Source of the DNA: a bacterium
GTDB taxonomy: Bacteria > Chloroflexota > Chloroflexia > Chloroflexales > Kallotenuaceae
DNA length: 64,000 nucleotides
Direction: 5' to 3'
NCBI GenBank assembly: GCA_016781505.1
Contig: JADDQF010000130.1
Location: 53,637 to 117,636 of the forward strand
Below the pieces are notes generated by a model. It made no database searches and was not told the DNA's origin. It saw only the letters and a program-made list of their open reading frames with translations. Made by a program: the position numbers and the translations under genes. This document shows positions 53,731-62,507 of the stretch, piece by piece; the first letter of the stretch is position 1; each line of letters opens with the position of its first letter.

Positions 53731-53770
53731 CCTAGGATTTCCCTGTAGCCACCCCCAGGATTTCCCCACT
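53731..53770 (+). promoter_or_regulatory. CCTAGG-type upstream element, copy 2
   Basis: CCTAGG-ATTTCCCTGTA-GCCACCCCC-AGG-ATTTCCCC, nearly identical to 43937-43976. A TACGAT that could be a -10 lies 62 bp downstream of its start, before adk. Confidence 0.45.
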
Positions 53771-53905
53771 GGCGGTAGTGCTCATCAGCACCTACGATAT
53801 ATTGCACAAGGCAAGGCAGAGCGTGCAGCTTAGGAGATAGCCCATCCATCGGCAAGCGCTATCGGCTCGCTTTTCGCCTCATCGATGAGTACAAGGTGCA
53901 TCACG

Positions 53906-54589
53906 ATGAATGTGATTCTGGTTGGCCCTCCCGGAGCAGGCAAAGGCACTCAAGCCGCCGTACTGGAAGAAAAAACAAAGCTTAAGCATGTGGCGAGCGG
54001 CGATCTGTTTCGGCAGCATATGCTCAACGAAACGCCGCTTGGTCTGCAAGCCCGCTCCTTCGTCAGTCGAGGGGAGCTGGTACCGGACGACATCGTGATC
54101 GGCATGATTTTGGACCGGGTTTTTCAGCCCGACTGCAGCCGCGGAGTTATCTTCGACGGCTTTCCTCGCACCCAGGAACAAGCGCAGGCTTTGGCACACG
54201 CGCTGCAGCTTCATCACAAGACGCTTGATGCCGTTGTTTTCTTGAGCGCGCCTCGTGATACGTTGTTGAAGCGCATTGTGGGACGGCAAACATGTCGTAC
54301 CTGTCAAACGCCCTACAATCTGTACTATAACCCGTCGCGCGAAGAAGGCATGTGTGACCTGTGCAACGGCACCCTGTACACCCGTCCCGACGATAATCTC
54401 GAAACGGCGCGCCATCGCCTCGACGTGTATATGGCGCAAACAATGCCGCTGATCGAGCATTACCGCAGCCTCGGCCTGCTGCACGAAGTGGACGGGCTTG
54501 GGGATGTGCACGAGGTAACGGCGCGGGTCGTGCAGCAGCTTGGCCTCGCCTCCACCGAAGCCGAGGAACACTGCCTCACGCAGCCCTAA
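53906..54589 (+). CDS. adk: Adenylate kinase, long Zn-LID form
   Basis: 227 residues from ATG 53906. The P-loop VGPPGAGKGTQ, AMP-binding SGDLFR and the FDGFPRT motif are present. The LID domain carries CRTC and CDLC, a four-Cys zinc site of Gram-positive-type adenylate kinases. It catalyses ATP plus AMP to 2 ADP. ATG 53885 is an alternative start 21 bases earlier. The C-terminal end is longer than usual by ~10 residues. It follows the CCTAGG-type element and not, as usual, secY. Confidence 0.92.
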   Translation: MNVILVGPPGAGKGTQAAVLEEKTKLKHVASGDLFRQHMLNETPLGLQARSFVSRGELVPDDIVIGMILDRVFQPDCSRGVIFDGFPRTQEQAQALAHALQLHHKTLDAVVFLSAPRDTLLKRIVGRQTCRTCQTPYNLYYNPSREEGMCDLCNGTLYTRPDDNLETARHRLDVYMAQTMPLIEHYRSLGLLHEVDGLGDVHEVTARVVQQLGLASTEAEEHCLTQP

Positions 54590-54653
54590 CCTATCCTAAC
54601 CCAGCAGTCCGTTACCACTGCCACTGCTTCAGCCGATGCTTCCAGACACCGAT

Positions 54654-57600
54654 TCAAGCTCTTTTTACCGCTTCGTAGGCGAGGGTTGTTCGGGGCAACG
54701 GCGCAACGCCGAGATGGATTTGTAAGTTGCGGACGCAGCGCTCATAGGTTGCGAGCGCTTGCTGTCGATTGCCTTGCAGCGTGTACGCCTCGATCAGGAG
54801 CCGGTAGCCGTCTTCCCACGCTGGATTGCGTGCCACAATCAGCTCGCCAAACTGGATCGCCTCGGTGATGCGCTGCGACCGAATCAGCAGCTCAGCGAGC
54901 AGCGTTACCGCTTCAAGATACACCGGCCGCAGCCGTTCCCGCTCGTTCTGCGACCACTCCTCGTACAAATACTCGCTCAGATATTCACCACCGTACATGC
55001 CGACAGCCAGCATCAGCGTCGCCAGCGCGTGTTGGATGTCATCGTTCGTGCCCTTATCAGCTGCGGCCTGCGCCGCGGCGACACGAGCCTCGAATTCCTC
55101 CACGTCCAGCCACACGCCGTCAAGCCCCACAAAGCGGTAGGTTTCGTCCTGCCGCCGGATGTAGAAGGGCTGGGTGCGGGCTGGCCGCGCCGGCTCAAGC
55201 GCGGTGTTGAGCGCATGGAGTGTCACTTTGAGCTGCCCGACCGCCTCTGCGGGTGTTTCGTCGGGCCAGAGCCACTCACAAATTTGATCGCGCAGCAGCC
55301 AGCGATGCCGATTGGTGATCAGCAGCGCTAACAGCAGCGCGGCCTTTTTGCGCCGCCATTCGCGCGGAGCGATCTCAGCCATGCCCCGCCAAACACGTAA
55401 TGTTCCCAACGTTTGAACACGCAGCGTGGAGCCGGGATGGTAGCTTTCGGTATCATAATCGGTTGCAATGGCGGGAAAGCCATCCGCCAACCAGCGCTGC
55501 GCAGGCACGTGCCAGCGTTGGTCTGCCCGCGCCGTCAACAAGATCGGCACAAGCATCATCCGGTCGCGCGGACCGAGCAGGGTAGCTCCGGTAAGCAAGC
55601 CGGCGTAATCATGCTGCTGGACTAATGCCAATACGGCGTCAATATGGGGTAATGCGTTCGCGCTCTGTTCGCCGCGCTGCCACCAGATGGCTTGCCAAAG
55701 CCGCACCATCGCCTGGCCGTAGGTATCCTTGCAGCGCTCAAACTGGTGTTGTGCTTGTCCGAGCCATCCGGGGGCATCCTGCGCGCCATGCACGACGCTT
55801 ATGGCGCCGAGCGCCGTCCACAGCTGCGCGGCCATCCACATATCACCACTCGGCTCTACGCTCGCCAGGCCCTCGTGGGCTGCCGCTTGCGCCGCCCGCA
55901 GATCGCCGCCGAATCCATGCAACAGCGCGAGCCCGAGGTAGGCCTCAGCCTTGGTCCGCTGCACATTGAACGAGTCCGCCAGCGCGATTGCCTGCAGATA
56001 ATGCTGGTTGGCGGCCAAGGGATCCGCCGTCGGGCCGAGCTGGCAAGCATGACCCATCCGCATCTCGGCAATCGCCTCAAGCAAACCTGAGCCTCGTTGT
56101 CGCGCGGCCGTCAATGCTTGTTGGGCATACTGCGCCGCACCACCGTGGTCGCCTTGCAACGCACAAATGTAGGCGAGCAGCACAGTCGCTTCGCGGTGCG
56201 CTTCAGCCGGCCGCTGGGAGCCGTCGCTCTGATTGTGCCGTAGCTCCTGCCGCAGCATCGCAGCTGCTTCCGAGAGGCGACCGAGGCGCAGCAGCAGGCG
56301 GGGCTGATGTTGTGCAAGCTCAGCGGGCGTTGGTGGCTCAACTTGGTCGGCCAGCTGGTAGAGACGCGCAGCCTGATCTGCCCGCCCGCCGTTGAGCCGA
56401 TTTTCGGCAATCAAGCGGAGCAGGGCAGCGCGTCTTGACGTTTGTGCCCGTGGTATCAGGCGGTATGCTTGGCGGAGCAGATCGTGGGCACGAGCGGGGC
56501 GCACTGTGTCAAGCAACACGCGCGCTTGGCCCGCGAGCGCGCTTGCCTGTCCCAAGCGATTGCCCTGCCGCGTATAGCTGTGCTCAGCGGCCTGGTAGGC
56601 TGCCACGGCAAGCTCGAAGCGATCAAGGAGGCGGGCTGCGTCACCGCGAGCAACAAGCAGCTGGGGGTGCTCGGCAAGCACGGTATCAGGCAGACGGTCG
56701 GTCCAGGCCAGCAGTGTGGTAAAGCGTCCGGTATCCAACCATTGCTCGGCCCAACGCTCTAATTCCGCGGCTACGACGGACAGGTCGCCCGTGGCGCTGA
56801 GGTGCTCCAGGACCAGCTCACCGCTACCTTGTTGGCGATAATAGTCGGCAGCGCGCAGGTGCAGCGCGGCCCAATCCGGCAGTGTAGCCCGGCCTTGCTG
56901 GCGCAGAAAGGCATGAAACAACGGATGGTAGCGGTAGCGGTCAGGGCTGAGCATGGTAAGAAACACGCCGCGCTGGTCGAGCGCCTGCAAGGTGGTGCTT
57001 GAGGAGTCGGAATGGAGCACCCAATCGCATACCTGAGGTTCAAGTTGTGTTAGCACTGCCGAACGTAACAAAAATGATTGCAGCTCCGGCGGCTGATCGG
57101 CAAACACGTCCTGCGCCAAGTATGCGAATACAAGCTCACGGGCAGCTGCTCCTAACACATGCTCGACGGGATTATCCGTACCCGCGTTCACCTCTGCCCC
57201 GAGCCCAGTTCCAGCTGGGCTGTGTAGCTGCTGCGGCATGCCGCCCCCATGCCGCGTGCCTTGCCCGATCAGCTGCAGTGCGATTGGCCAGCCGCCTGTT
57301 TGTTGGTGCAACACAGCTGCTTCTGAGGGCGTCAGCTGCCAGCTGTAGTTTGCGGCGAAGAGCGCCCGCATCTCGTCCGGTGTAAACGCCAGATCCGCTT
57401 CGCGAATTGCCAATAGCTCGCCCCGTGCATGCAGCGTGAGGAGATTATGGAGCTGTGGCCAATGGCGGGTTGCCAGCACCAGATGTAAACGAGGCGGCAG
57501 ATGGTTGATCAGCTGTTCCAGAAGCGCGCGGATGGCCGGCACATCCGCGACCACGTGCAAATCGTCGAGAATCAACAAGGTTTCGTCGTCCAGCGCGTCG

Positions 57601-57974
57601 ACGAGGTCGTTGATCAAGGCGTCGAGGGCCGCTGCCCACCGTGCTGGGCCCGGTTCGTGACTTTCCAGCAGCGCAATTGTATGGGTGCCTACCTCCGGCA
57701 TAACGGTTCGGCAGGCATACACTAAATGCAGCAGAAAGACCAGCGGATCCGCAACGCCTTCGCCTACGCTGAACCACATTGTTGGCCAGCCACCCCGCAC
57801 GGCGAACGATGCCAGCTCACTCGATTTACCGTATCCGGCACTTGCCTGCACAATGCAGATCGTGCGCTCTGCTGCCTCCGCCAAAAGGTCGTCCAAGCGT
57901 GGACGACGCATCCAGCCTCGCGGTAGACGAGGCGGAATGAGGCGGGTACGAACAATCAGCTCAGCGGCGGGCAT
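54654..57974 (-). CDS. STAND ATPase regulator with C-terminal SARP/BTAD domains
   Basis: About 1106 residues from ATG 57974 (GTG 57998 also possible). Domains: MalT-like STAND ATPase, with Walker A-like VQASAGYGKSS near residue 50, ETLLILDDLHVV as Walker B and TGGWPIALQL as a conserved MalT-type segment. A long TPR array follows (residues ~440-830). At ~850-940 comes an OmpR-type winged helix (TLRVWRGMAEIAPREWRRKKAALLLAL, CEWLWPDE), and last a BTAD domain (GEYLSEYLYEEW, ALATYERCVRNL). Such proteins are ligand-controlled activators. It is divergent from the SDR and phaC-like pair, so a role in PHA control is a strong hypothesis. Confidence 0.85.
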   Translation of the reverse strand: MPAAELIVRTRLIPPRLPRGWMRRPRLDDLLAEAAERTICIVQASAGYGKSSELASFAVRGGWPTMWFSVGEGVADPLVFLLHLVYACRTVMPEVGTHTIALLESHEPGPARWAAALDALINDLVDALDDETLLILDDLHVVADVPAIRALLEQLINHLPPRLHLVLATRHWPQLHNLLTLHARGELLAIREADLAFTPDEMRALFAANYSWQLTPSEAAVLHQQTGGWPIALQLIGQGTRHGGGMPQQLHSPAGTGLGAEVNAGTDNPVEHVLGAAARELVFAYLAQDVFADQPPELQSFLLRSAVLTQLEPQVCDWVLHSDSSSTTLQALDQRGVFLTMLSPDRYRYHPLFHAFLRQQGRATLPDWAALHLRAADYYRQQGSGELVLEHLSATGDLSVVAAELERWAEQWLDTGRFTTLLAWTDRLPDTVLAEHPQLLVARGDAARLLDRFELAVAAYQAAEHSYTRQGNRLGQASALAGQARVLLDTVRPARAHDLLRQAYRLIPRAQTSRRAALLRLIAENRLNGGRADQAARLYQLADQVEPPTPAELAQHQPRLLLRLGRLSEAAAMLRQELRHNQSDGSQRPAEAHREATVLLAYICALQGDHGGAAQYAQQALTAARQRGSGLLEAIAEMRMGHACQLGPTADPLAANQHYLQAIALADSFNVQRTKAEAYLGLALLHGFGGDLRAAQAAAHEGLASVEPSGDMWMAAQLWTALGAISVVHGAQDAPGWLGQAQHQFERCKDTYGQAMVRLWQAIWWQRGEQSANALPHIDAVLALVQQHDYAGLLTGATLLGPRDRMMLVPILLTARADQRWHVPAQRWLADGFPAIATDYDTESYHPGSTLRVQTLGTLRVWRGMAEIAPREWRRKKAALLLALLITNRHRWLLRDQICEWLWPDETPAEAVGQLKVTLHALNTALEPARPARTQPFYIRRQDETYRFVGLDGVWLDVEEFEARVAAAQAAADKGTNDDIQHALATLMLAVGMYGGEYLSEYLYEEWSQNERERLRPVYLEAVTLLAELLIRSQRITEAIQFGELIVARNPAWEDGYRLLIEAYTLQGNRQQALATYERCVRNLQIHLGVAPLPRTTLAYEAVKRA

Positions 57975-58119
57975 AGGCAAGCAGCAAGCGCCTTTCACCG
58001 GTAGGCGGGGGCCGGGCGCAGGTAATCCATATTCCAGATGTAGGCCTGTAAACTAGGTTTAACTATACCATAGCTCACCGCACGGCTACTGGTCGGTGTC
58101 CGCGCTGAACTACGGCGTG

Positions 58120-58151
58120 TGAACTGTAGTGTAACCGGGGTGCTGTACCTT
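58120..58151 (+). promoter_or_regulatory. PHA-linked promoter element, copy 3 (before SDR/PhaC-like genes)
   Basis: TGAACT-N4-TGTAACCGG (58120-58138) with TACCTT (58146-58151) as -10, in the same alignment as the copies at 50895 and 53265. It is in the divergent gap next to the STAND-SARP gene. The rest of the 380-bp gap (57975-58354) shows nothing else. Confidence 0.55.
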
Positions 58152-58354
58152 AGGTTTTTAAGTGTGTCGGCCGCAGCAGGGACGCTCTGGAACTGCAAAC
58201 GACGAGCAAGCCAGCGCGGTTCTAAGTGGTTCTTAGGGTGACCGTACGCTTCGCTTGCGTTCTGGCCTGCCGCTGAGGAAGTCATGCGCTGGCGACAAAC
58301 GCCTGCACCGTGTTGCAGCTGCACAATGGACCAATGGAGGGCAAACCGAACACT

Positions 58355-59134
58355 ATGGGCATCGAACTAAACGGGCGGATTGCGGTTATTTCTGGTGGGG
58401 CGAACGGCATTGGCTACGCAACAGCGCGGACGTTTGCTCAAGCTGGGGCAAAGGTCGTCATATGGGACTATGCCGCGGAAGCAGGCGAGGCAGCAGTCAG
58501 CAGCTTGACCGCTGACGGGGGCGAAGCGGTGTTCCACAAAGCTAATGTGGCTTCGCCATCCGATACGGAAGCTGCGGCCGGTGCTACCATCGCGCAGTTT
58601 GGACGCATCGATATCCTGATTAACAACGCCGGGATTTGTCGCGATGCCCAACTGGTGAAAGTCAAAGGTGGCGACGTCGTCGGCAAGCTGAGCGAGGCCG
58701 ATTGGGACGCCGTGATCGCCGTCAACCTCAAGGGTGTATTCAATTGTACCCAGGCGGTGGCGCCGTATATGATCCAGCAGCGCTATGGCCGGATCGTCAA
58801 TGCGGCGTCGGTGGTTGCATTACACGGTAATTTCGGGCAGACGAACTACGTCGCGAGCAAGGCGGGAGTGATCGGCATGACCAAGGTATGGTCACGAGAG
58901 CTGGGCAAGCGTGGCATCACGGTTAATGCCATCGCGCCGGGCTTTATCGCCACCGAGATGACCAAAGGCATGCCCGAACAAGTGCTGGGCGCGATGGTCG
59001 AGCATACGCCGGTTGGTCGGATCGGACAGCCGCAGGATGTGGCCAATGCGTATCTGTTTCTCGCGTCGGACGAGGCAAGCTTCGTTAATGGCGCAGTGCT
59101 AAGCGTCGACGGTGGCCTGGTTTTAGGCACTTAA
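58355..59134 (+). CDS. Short-chain dehydrogenase/reductase (FabG/PhaB-like)
   Basis: 259 residues from ATG 58355; ATG 58334 is in frame and equally possible. Features: SGGANGIGYATA, NNAGICRD, the Ser in NAASVV, and YVASKAG. It has the FabG-like C-terminus (LSVDGGLVL). A ten-residue insertion (VKVKGGDVVGKL) follows NNAGICRDAQL. By context it is a second 3-ketoacyl-CoA reductase for PHA or fatty-acid turnover, transcribed with the PhaC-like gene 168 bp downstream. Confidence 0.85.
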   Translation: MGIELNGRIAVISGGANGIGYATARTFAQAGAKVVIWDYAAEAGEAAVSSLTADGGEAVFHKANVASPSDTEAAAGATIAQFGRIDILINNAGICRDAQLVKVKGGDVVGKLSEADWDAVIAVNLKGVFNCTQAVAPYMIQQRYGRIVNAASVVALHGNFGQTNYVASKAGVIGMTKVWSRELGKRGITVNAIAPGFIATEMTKGMPEQVLGAMVEHTPVGRIGQPQDVANAYLFLASDEASFVNGAVLSVDGGLVLGT

Positions 59135-59169
59135 GCCCGCCGCTATTGCCGATACCGCACACCATGGAC

Positions 59170-59203
59170 GCAAGGGCGTACAAGGTCGATCTACGCCCTT
59201 TGC
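59170..59203. terminator. Hairpin after the SDR gene
   Basis: GCAAGGGCGTA pairs with TACGCCCTTTGC (one bulged T), 36 bp after the SDR stop. It may attenuate transcription into the following PhaC-like gene. Confidence 0.45.
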
Positions 59204-59302
59204 ATATCGGCCTGGGACGAATCCTGGGGTCCAACGCGCCTACCATCGTCCGAACTGCTCACTGCTGCGGCTGCTGAGTGCTGTAGCTGACAAGGAGTTA
59301 CC

Positions 59303-60394
59303 GTGTTTCCACCCTTCTGGGGCTTTCCACCCGTCAACCCGGCAATGTTGCAACAGATGCAGCAGTATGTGGAACAGATGCAAGGCCGCTTCGATGCCTC
59401 GTTTCGGGCGCTGCTTGCGCTCGATCCGCGCGTCGTCGCGCAAACGCCTGCCGACGTCGTCTTCCGCAAAAACAAACTGCGCCTGTTACATTACCGCGCC
59501 GTCGCTCCGCAGGTACAGCCGGTGCCGCTGCTGGTTGTGCCGTCGATTCTGACCCGCTACTATGCGCTGGACTTGATGCCTGGCCAAAGCATGATCGAAT
59601 ATCTGGTTGGACGCGGGATCGATGTGTATCTGCTGGATTGGGGCCCGACCGGCAAAGAGGACCGCTCCACCACCTTCGACCAGTACGTGACCACACGGCT
59701 GGGACAGTTTGTGCAGCAGGTCCGCGAACACGCTGGTGGCCAGCCGATCAGCCTGCTCGGCTATAGCTTGGGCGGAACGTGGGCTGCGATCTACAGCGCG
59801 CTCTTTCCCGAGGATATCCGCAATCTGGTCGCGATTGCCGCGCCGATCAATTTCCACGACGACGGCGTCCTTTCACAATGGGCGCGCAAAGAACGTTTCA
59901 ACGTGGATCTGGTGGTCGACACGATCGGCGCGATGCCCGCGCCCTTGATGCAAGCCAGCTTTCGGATGCTCAAGCCGACGTTAACCATTGCGCAGCAGCT
60001 GGCGTTGGCCGACACATCCGGGGAGCTGGATGTGGTGCAAGATTATTTGGCGATGCAAAGCTGGCTCACCGATACGACGCCTTGGCTGGGTGAAGCGTAT
60101 CGCACCTACATCAAGGAGTGCTACCAGGAAAATCACCTCGTGCAAGGCAAGCTCGTTGTCGCGGGACGGCGGGTGGACCTTCGTTCGATCACCAGTGCAC
60201 TCCTGACCGTAATCGCCGCCAAAGACCAGCTATGCCCGCCCCGTTCGTCAGCTGTTTTGCACGATTTGGCCTCCAGTACGGACAAGCAGCTGCTTGAACT
60301 GCCTGGCGGGCATGTCAGCATGGTATCCGGACGTAAAGCCCTCAACCAGCTCTGGCCGCAGCTGGCGGACTGGCTCATACGCCAGTCGGCCTAG
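59303..60394 (+). CDS. PhaC-like protein with Ser nucleophile
   Basis: 363 residues, clearly a paralogue of the PHA synthase at 51462 (IDVYLLDWG, TFDQYV, LGYSLGG, AAPINFHDDG). The nucleophile elbow is GYSLGG with Ser155, where PHA synthases have Cys; Asp308 and His337 are kept. In characterised PHA synthases, Cys to Ser largely abolishes polymerisation, while Ser is the nucleophile of hydrolases. So this could be a PHA or 3-hydroxyacyl thioester hydrolase, or a divergent synthase. It shares an operon with an SDR and an upstream PHA element. Confidence 0.85.
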   Translation: MFPPFWGFPPVNPAMLQQMQQYVEQMQGRFDASFRALLALDPRVVAQTPADVVFRKNKLRLLHYRAVAPQVQPVPLLVVPSILTRYYALDLMPGQSMIEYLVGRGIDVYLLDWGPTGKEDRSTTFDQYVTTRLGQFVQQVREHAGGQPISLLGYSLGGTWAAIYSALFPEDIRNLVAIAAPINFHDDGVLSQWARKERFNVDLVVDTIGAMPAPLMQASFRMLKPTLTIAQQLALADTSGELDVVQDYLAMQSWLTDTTPWLGEAYRTYIKECYQENHLVQGKLVVAGRRVDLRSITSALLTVIAAKDQLCPPRSSAVLHDLASSTDKQLLELPGGHVSMVSGRKALNQLWPQLADWLIRQSA

Positions 60395-60432
60395 CTCAAG
60401 CCTTGCAATCCGGGCCAATGGGTTCGGGTTGC

Positions 60433-61575
60433 TTAGCGCCGGAAGCGGGCCAGCCAATCGCCCTGCGCCGCGCCTACAACTCCGCCGACCAGCCCGGCCA
60501 GTGTCGCGACGAGGATGACCTGGCCGTGCGTAAGCAGATCGAGGGACGCTAGCCCAAAAACCGGCCGCAGCAGCAAAAATTGCAGCGCGAGCAGCCCACC
60601 CCATACGAGACCGGCCACAACGCCGAAGCGCAACGTCGTCCAAGCGCGGCCAGCCTTGGTCAACGCCACGAGCACTGTTGTCGGCAGCACCAGCACCAGC
60701 GTTGTGACCCACAGGCCAAGATCCCAATCAAACAGCGGGACGAAGGGGCGGCGCAGCGTTTGCACGCCCCACGGCAGAACCAGCGCAAAGCCTACTGCAC
60801 TGACCACAAACTCAAGCGCCCGCAGCACAAGCACGAGACCCAATACAGCCAACGGTAGTCGTGCTTGACGACCCGGCCAGCAGCGCGCACTTGCCACGAG
60901 CGTCCAGCCAATGAATAGGCTTGCCCACAATCCCCACCACGGAGCCCATGGCCCGGCGACCGCATACTCAGCTTCCCGTAGCTGCCATGAAAGCTGCAGC
61001 GTGGTTGAGTTCAAAAACGTAATCCAACGAACGACCAGTGCAAACAGCAGCGCAAGTAACCAAAAGACCGCGCGTTGCTGACCAGGACGAGCATGGAGGG
61101 GCCTCTGACGCTCCGCACAAACTGCGATAATCAGACCGCTCAACATCGTGATCGCCCCGGAAAACCCAATCAAGTGCGGCGGGCTCCACACAGTTACGTC
61201 AACGCCGTAAACCCGGTGCCACCAATCGTCGAACGGCGCGGACACCACCATCTGCAGCGCGCCCGCGCCAAGCACAAAGATGCCCAGCGGCGCCCGCAAG
61301 CCCAAGATGGTCGTTACTTCACCGTCAGCCGCACCACGCGCCGTATCGCCAACCACTACCACTGCCGCCGCTAGACCGCTCAGCGCAACGGCACTATACA
61401 TCATGGCGTGTGGCGGAATCCAGAACGTGTCACGGCCGATCACAATATGCCAATAAAGATCCCAGGCATTCCCAATCGCACCTACCAGCGCCAGCAAGCT
61501 CAGCCCTACAAGCAGCGGCCAACCCGCAACGGAACGAGTTAGCGTCACCAGCCGAGCCAGGATCGGTTGTGCCAT
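60433..61575 (-). CDS. Hypothetical membrane protein, 380 residues
   Basis: Around nine to ten hydrophobic helices (WPLLVGLSLLALVGAIGNAW, SAVALSGLAAAVVVVGDTA, LIGFSGAITMLSGLIIAV, TTLVLVLPTTVLVALT). Few charged residues in the core; the loops contain WYWHIVIGRDTFW-like aromatic His/Trp clusters near the N-terminus (YWHIVIG, PPHAMMYS), possibly metal- or haem-related. No family recognised. It faces the PhaC-like gene with 38 bp between stops and is probably its own unit. Confidence 0.65.
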   Translation of the reverse strand: MAQPILARLVTLTRSVAGWPLLVGLSLLALVGAIGNAWDLYWHIVIGRDTFWIPPHAMMYSAVALSGLAAAVVVVGDTARGAADGEVTTILGLRAPLGIFVLGAGALQMVVSAPFDDWWHRVYGVDVTVWSPPHLIGFSGAITMLSGLIIAVCAERQRPLHARPGQQRAVFWLLALLFALVVRWITFLNSTTLQLSWQLREAEYAVAGPWAPWWGLWASLFIGWTLVASARCWPGRQARLPLAVLGLVLVLRALEFVVSAVGFALVLPWGVQTLRRPFVPLFDWDLGLWVTTLVLVLPTTVLVALTKAGRAWTTLRFGVVAGLVWGGLLALQFLLLRPVFGLASLDLLTHGQVILVATLAGLVGGVVGAAQGDWLARFRR

Positions 61576-61635
61576 ACGCGGATCCTTTTTTGGCTACAAA
61601 CACGTGTCTTCACCACATTTGCCCAGGTGGCGTTC

Positions 61636-61672
61636 GGTGGTAGGGTAGTCCCTTGTGCACTGCCCTACCACC
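61636..61672. terminator. Hairpin after the OsmC gene
   Basis: GGTGGTAGGG pairs with CCCTACCACC around a 17-nt loop. No T-run on either side. Confidence 0.45.
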
Positions 61673-61716
61673 AAATTGACCACATGAGCAGCCCGTTAAC
61701 TGGATTGGCCGACCCG

Positions 61717-62226
61717 TTACGCTTCGACTGCATAGGACACAGTCATGTCGGGCGTGCGGCGCAACGTTTGGTACACCACACAATACCGCTCCGTCAGCCG
61801 CAGCAGGGTATCCAGCTGCTCCTGCGTAGCCGTGGTATCCAGTCGAAACTGCAGGCGAATGGCTTGAAAGCCGACCGGCACCTCTTTCGCAACTCCAAGG
61901 GTGCCCCGAAAATCCAGATCGCCCTCAGCTCGCACGTGGCCGTCCCGAATCTCCACGCCAATAGCCGTCGCCACGGCACTCAGGGTTACTCCCGCACAGG
62001 CCACCAGGGCTTCAAGGAGCATGTCGCCGGAACAAGCGGCGAGGCCGGTGCCGCCTGTGGCGGGATGCAAGCCCGCTTCGACCAATGCTCGCCCGGTTTC
62101 AACACGGCAGGTAATGCCTTCGCCTAAACGCCCATCCGCCTTCAATGTAATCAGCGCCGCTTCCGGGTTGGTACGGTACGTCTCCTTTAGCGGCGCCTGC
62201 AGCTCACGTAGTTGTGTTTGATCCAT
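61717..62226 (-). CDS. OsmC family protein
   Basis: 169 residues. OsmC/Ohr fold with two conserved Cys: one in GDMLLEALVACAGVTLSA and one in LTERYCVVYQTL. These form the peroxidatic and resolving pair that reduces organic hydroperoxides. The spacing and EALVACAGVT fit the OsmC-like branch rather than Ohr. It is a single gene with a hairpin downstream and no MarR/OhrR regulator nearby. Confidence 0.88.
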   Translation of the reverse strand: MDQTQLRELQAPLKETYRTNPEAALITLKADGRLGEGITCRVETGRALVEAGLHPATGGTGLAACSGDMLLEALVACAGVTLSAVATAIGVEIRDGHVRAEGDLDFRGTLGVAKEVPVGFQAIRLQFRLDTTATQEQLDTLLRLTERYCVVYQTLRRTPDMTVSYAVEA

Positions 62227-62339
62227 CCTATTCCTCCCAAACAGTAGGCCTGAAGCGTAGCGGGATTATGTCGCGTGTGCAACACCGAGCGCAATGTATA
62301 AAACTACTCCGCAACACACAGCAAACACCAGTTAAAACA

Positions 62340-62370
62340 AGAAACCCGTGCTGCAACAGCACGGGTTTCT
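62340..62370 (-). terminator. Intrinsic terminator of the micro-gene
   Basis: On the minus strand AGAAACCCGTGCTG pairs perfectly with CAGCACGGGTTTCT (14 bp) around TTG, followed by TGTTTT. It ends the transcript that contains the 14-codon ORF, 28 bp downstream of its stop. Confidence 0.85.
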
Positions 62371-62398
62371 ATCGGTTCAGAAGGACATCGCCTTGAGG

Positions 62399-62443
62399 CT
62401 ACTTGGTAACCTTCGCGGCGATGCCCGAACGCTTGTCACTCAT
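62399..62443 (-). CDS. Micro-ORF, 14 residues, with perfect Shine-Dalgarno
   Basis: ATG 62443 to TAG 62399-62401 encodes MSDKRSGIAAKVTK. AAGGAGGTGAT lies 8 nt before the ATG, a near-complete anti-16S match. A second ATG six bases upstream is only 2 nt from the Shine-Dalgarno, so 62443 is the likelier start. The ORF has its own sigma-70 promoter (TTGACA, 17 bp, TACACT) and a strong terminator, so the transcript is about 160 nt. It could be a small basic protein, a leader peptide without target, or a regulatory RNA with a decoy ORF. No homologue is known to me. Confidence 0.65.
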   Translation of the reverse strand: MSDKRSGIAAKVTK

Positions 62444-62507
62444 GGGCATCACCTCCTTCATCCCTGGTCGGTACGAGTGTCGCTTGGATGGGGCGAGCAC
62501 GGAGGAT

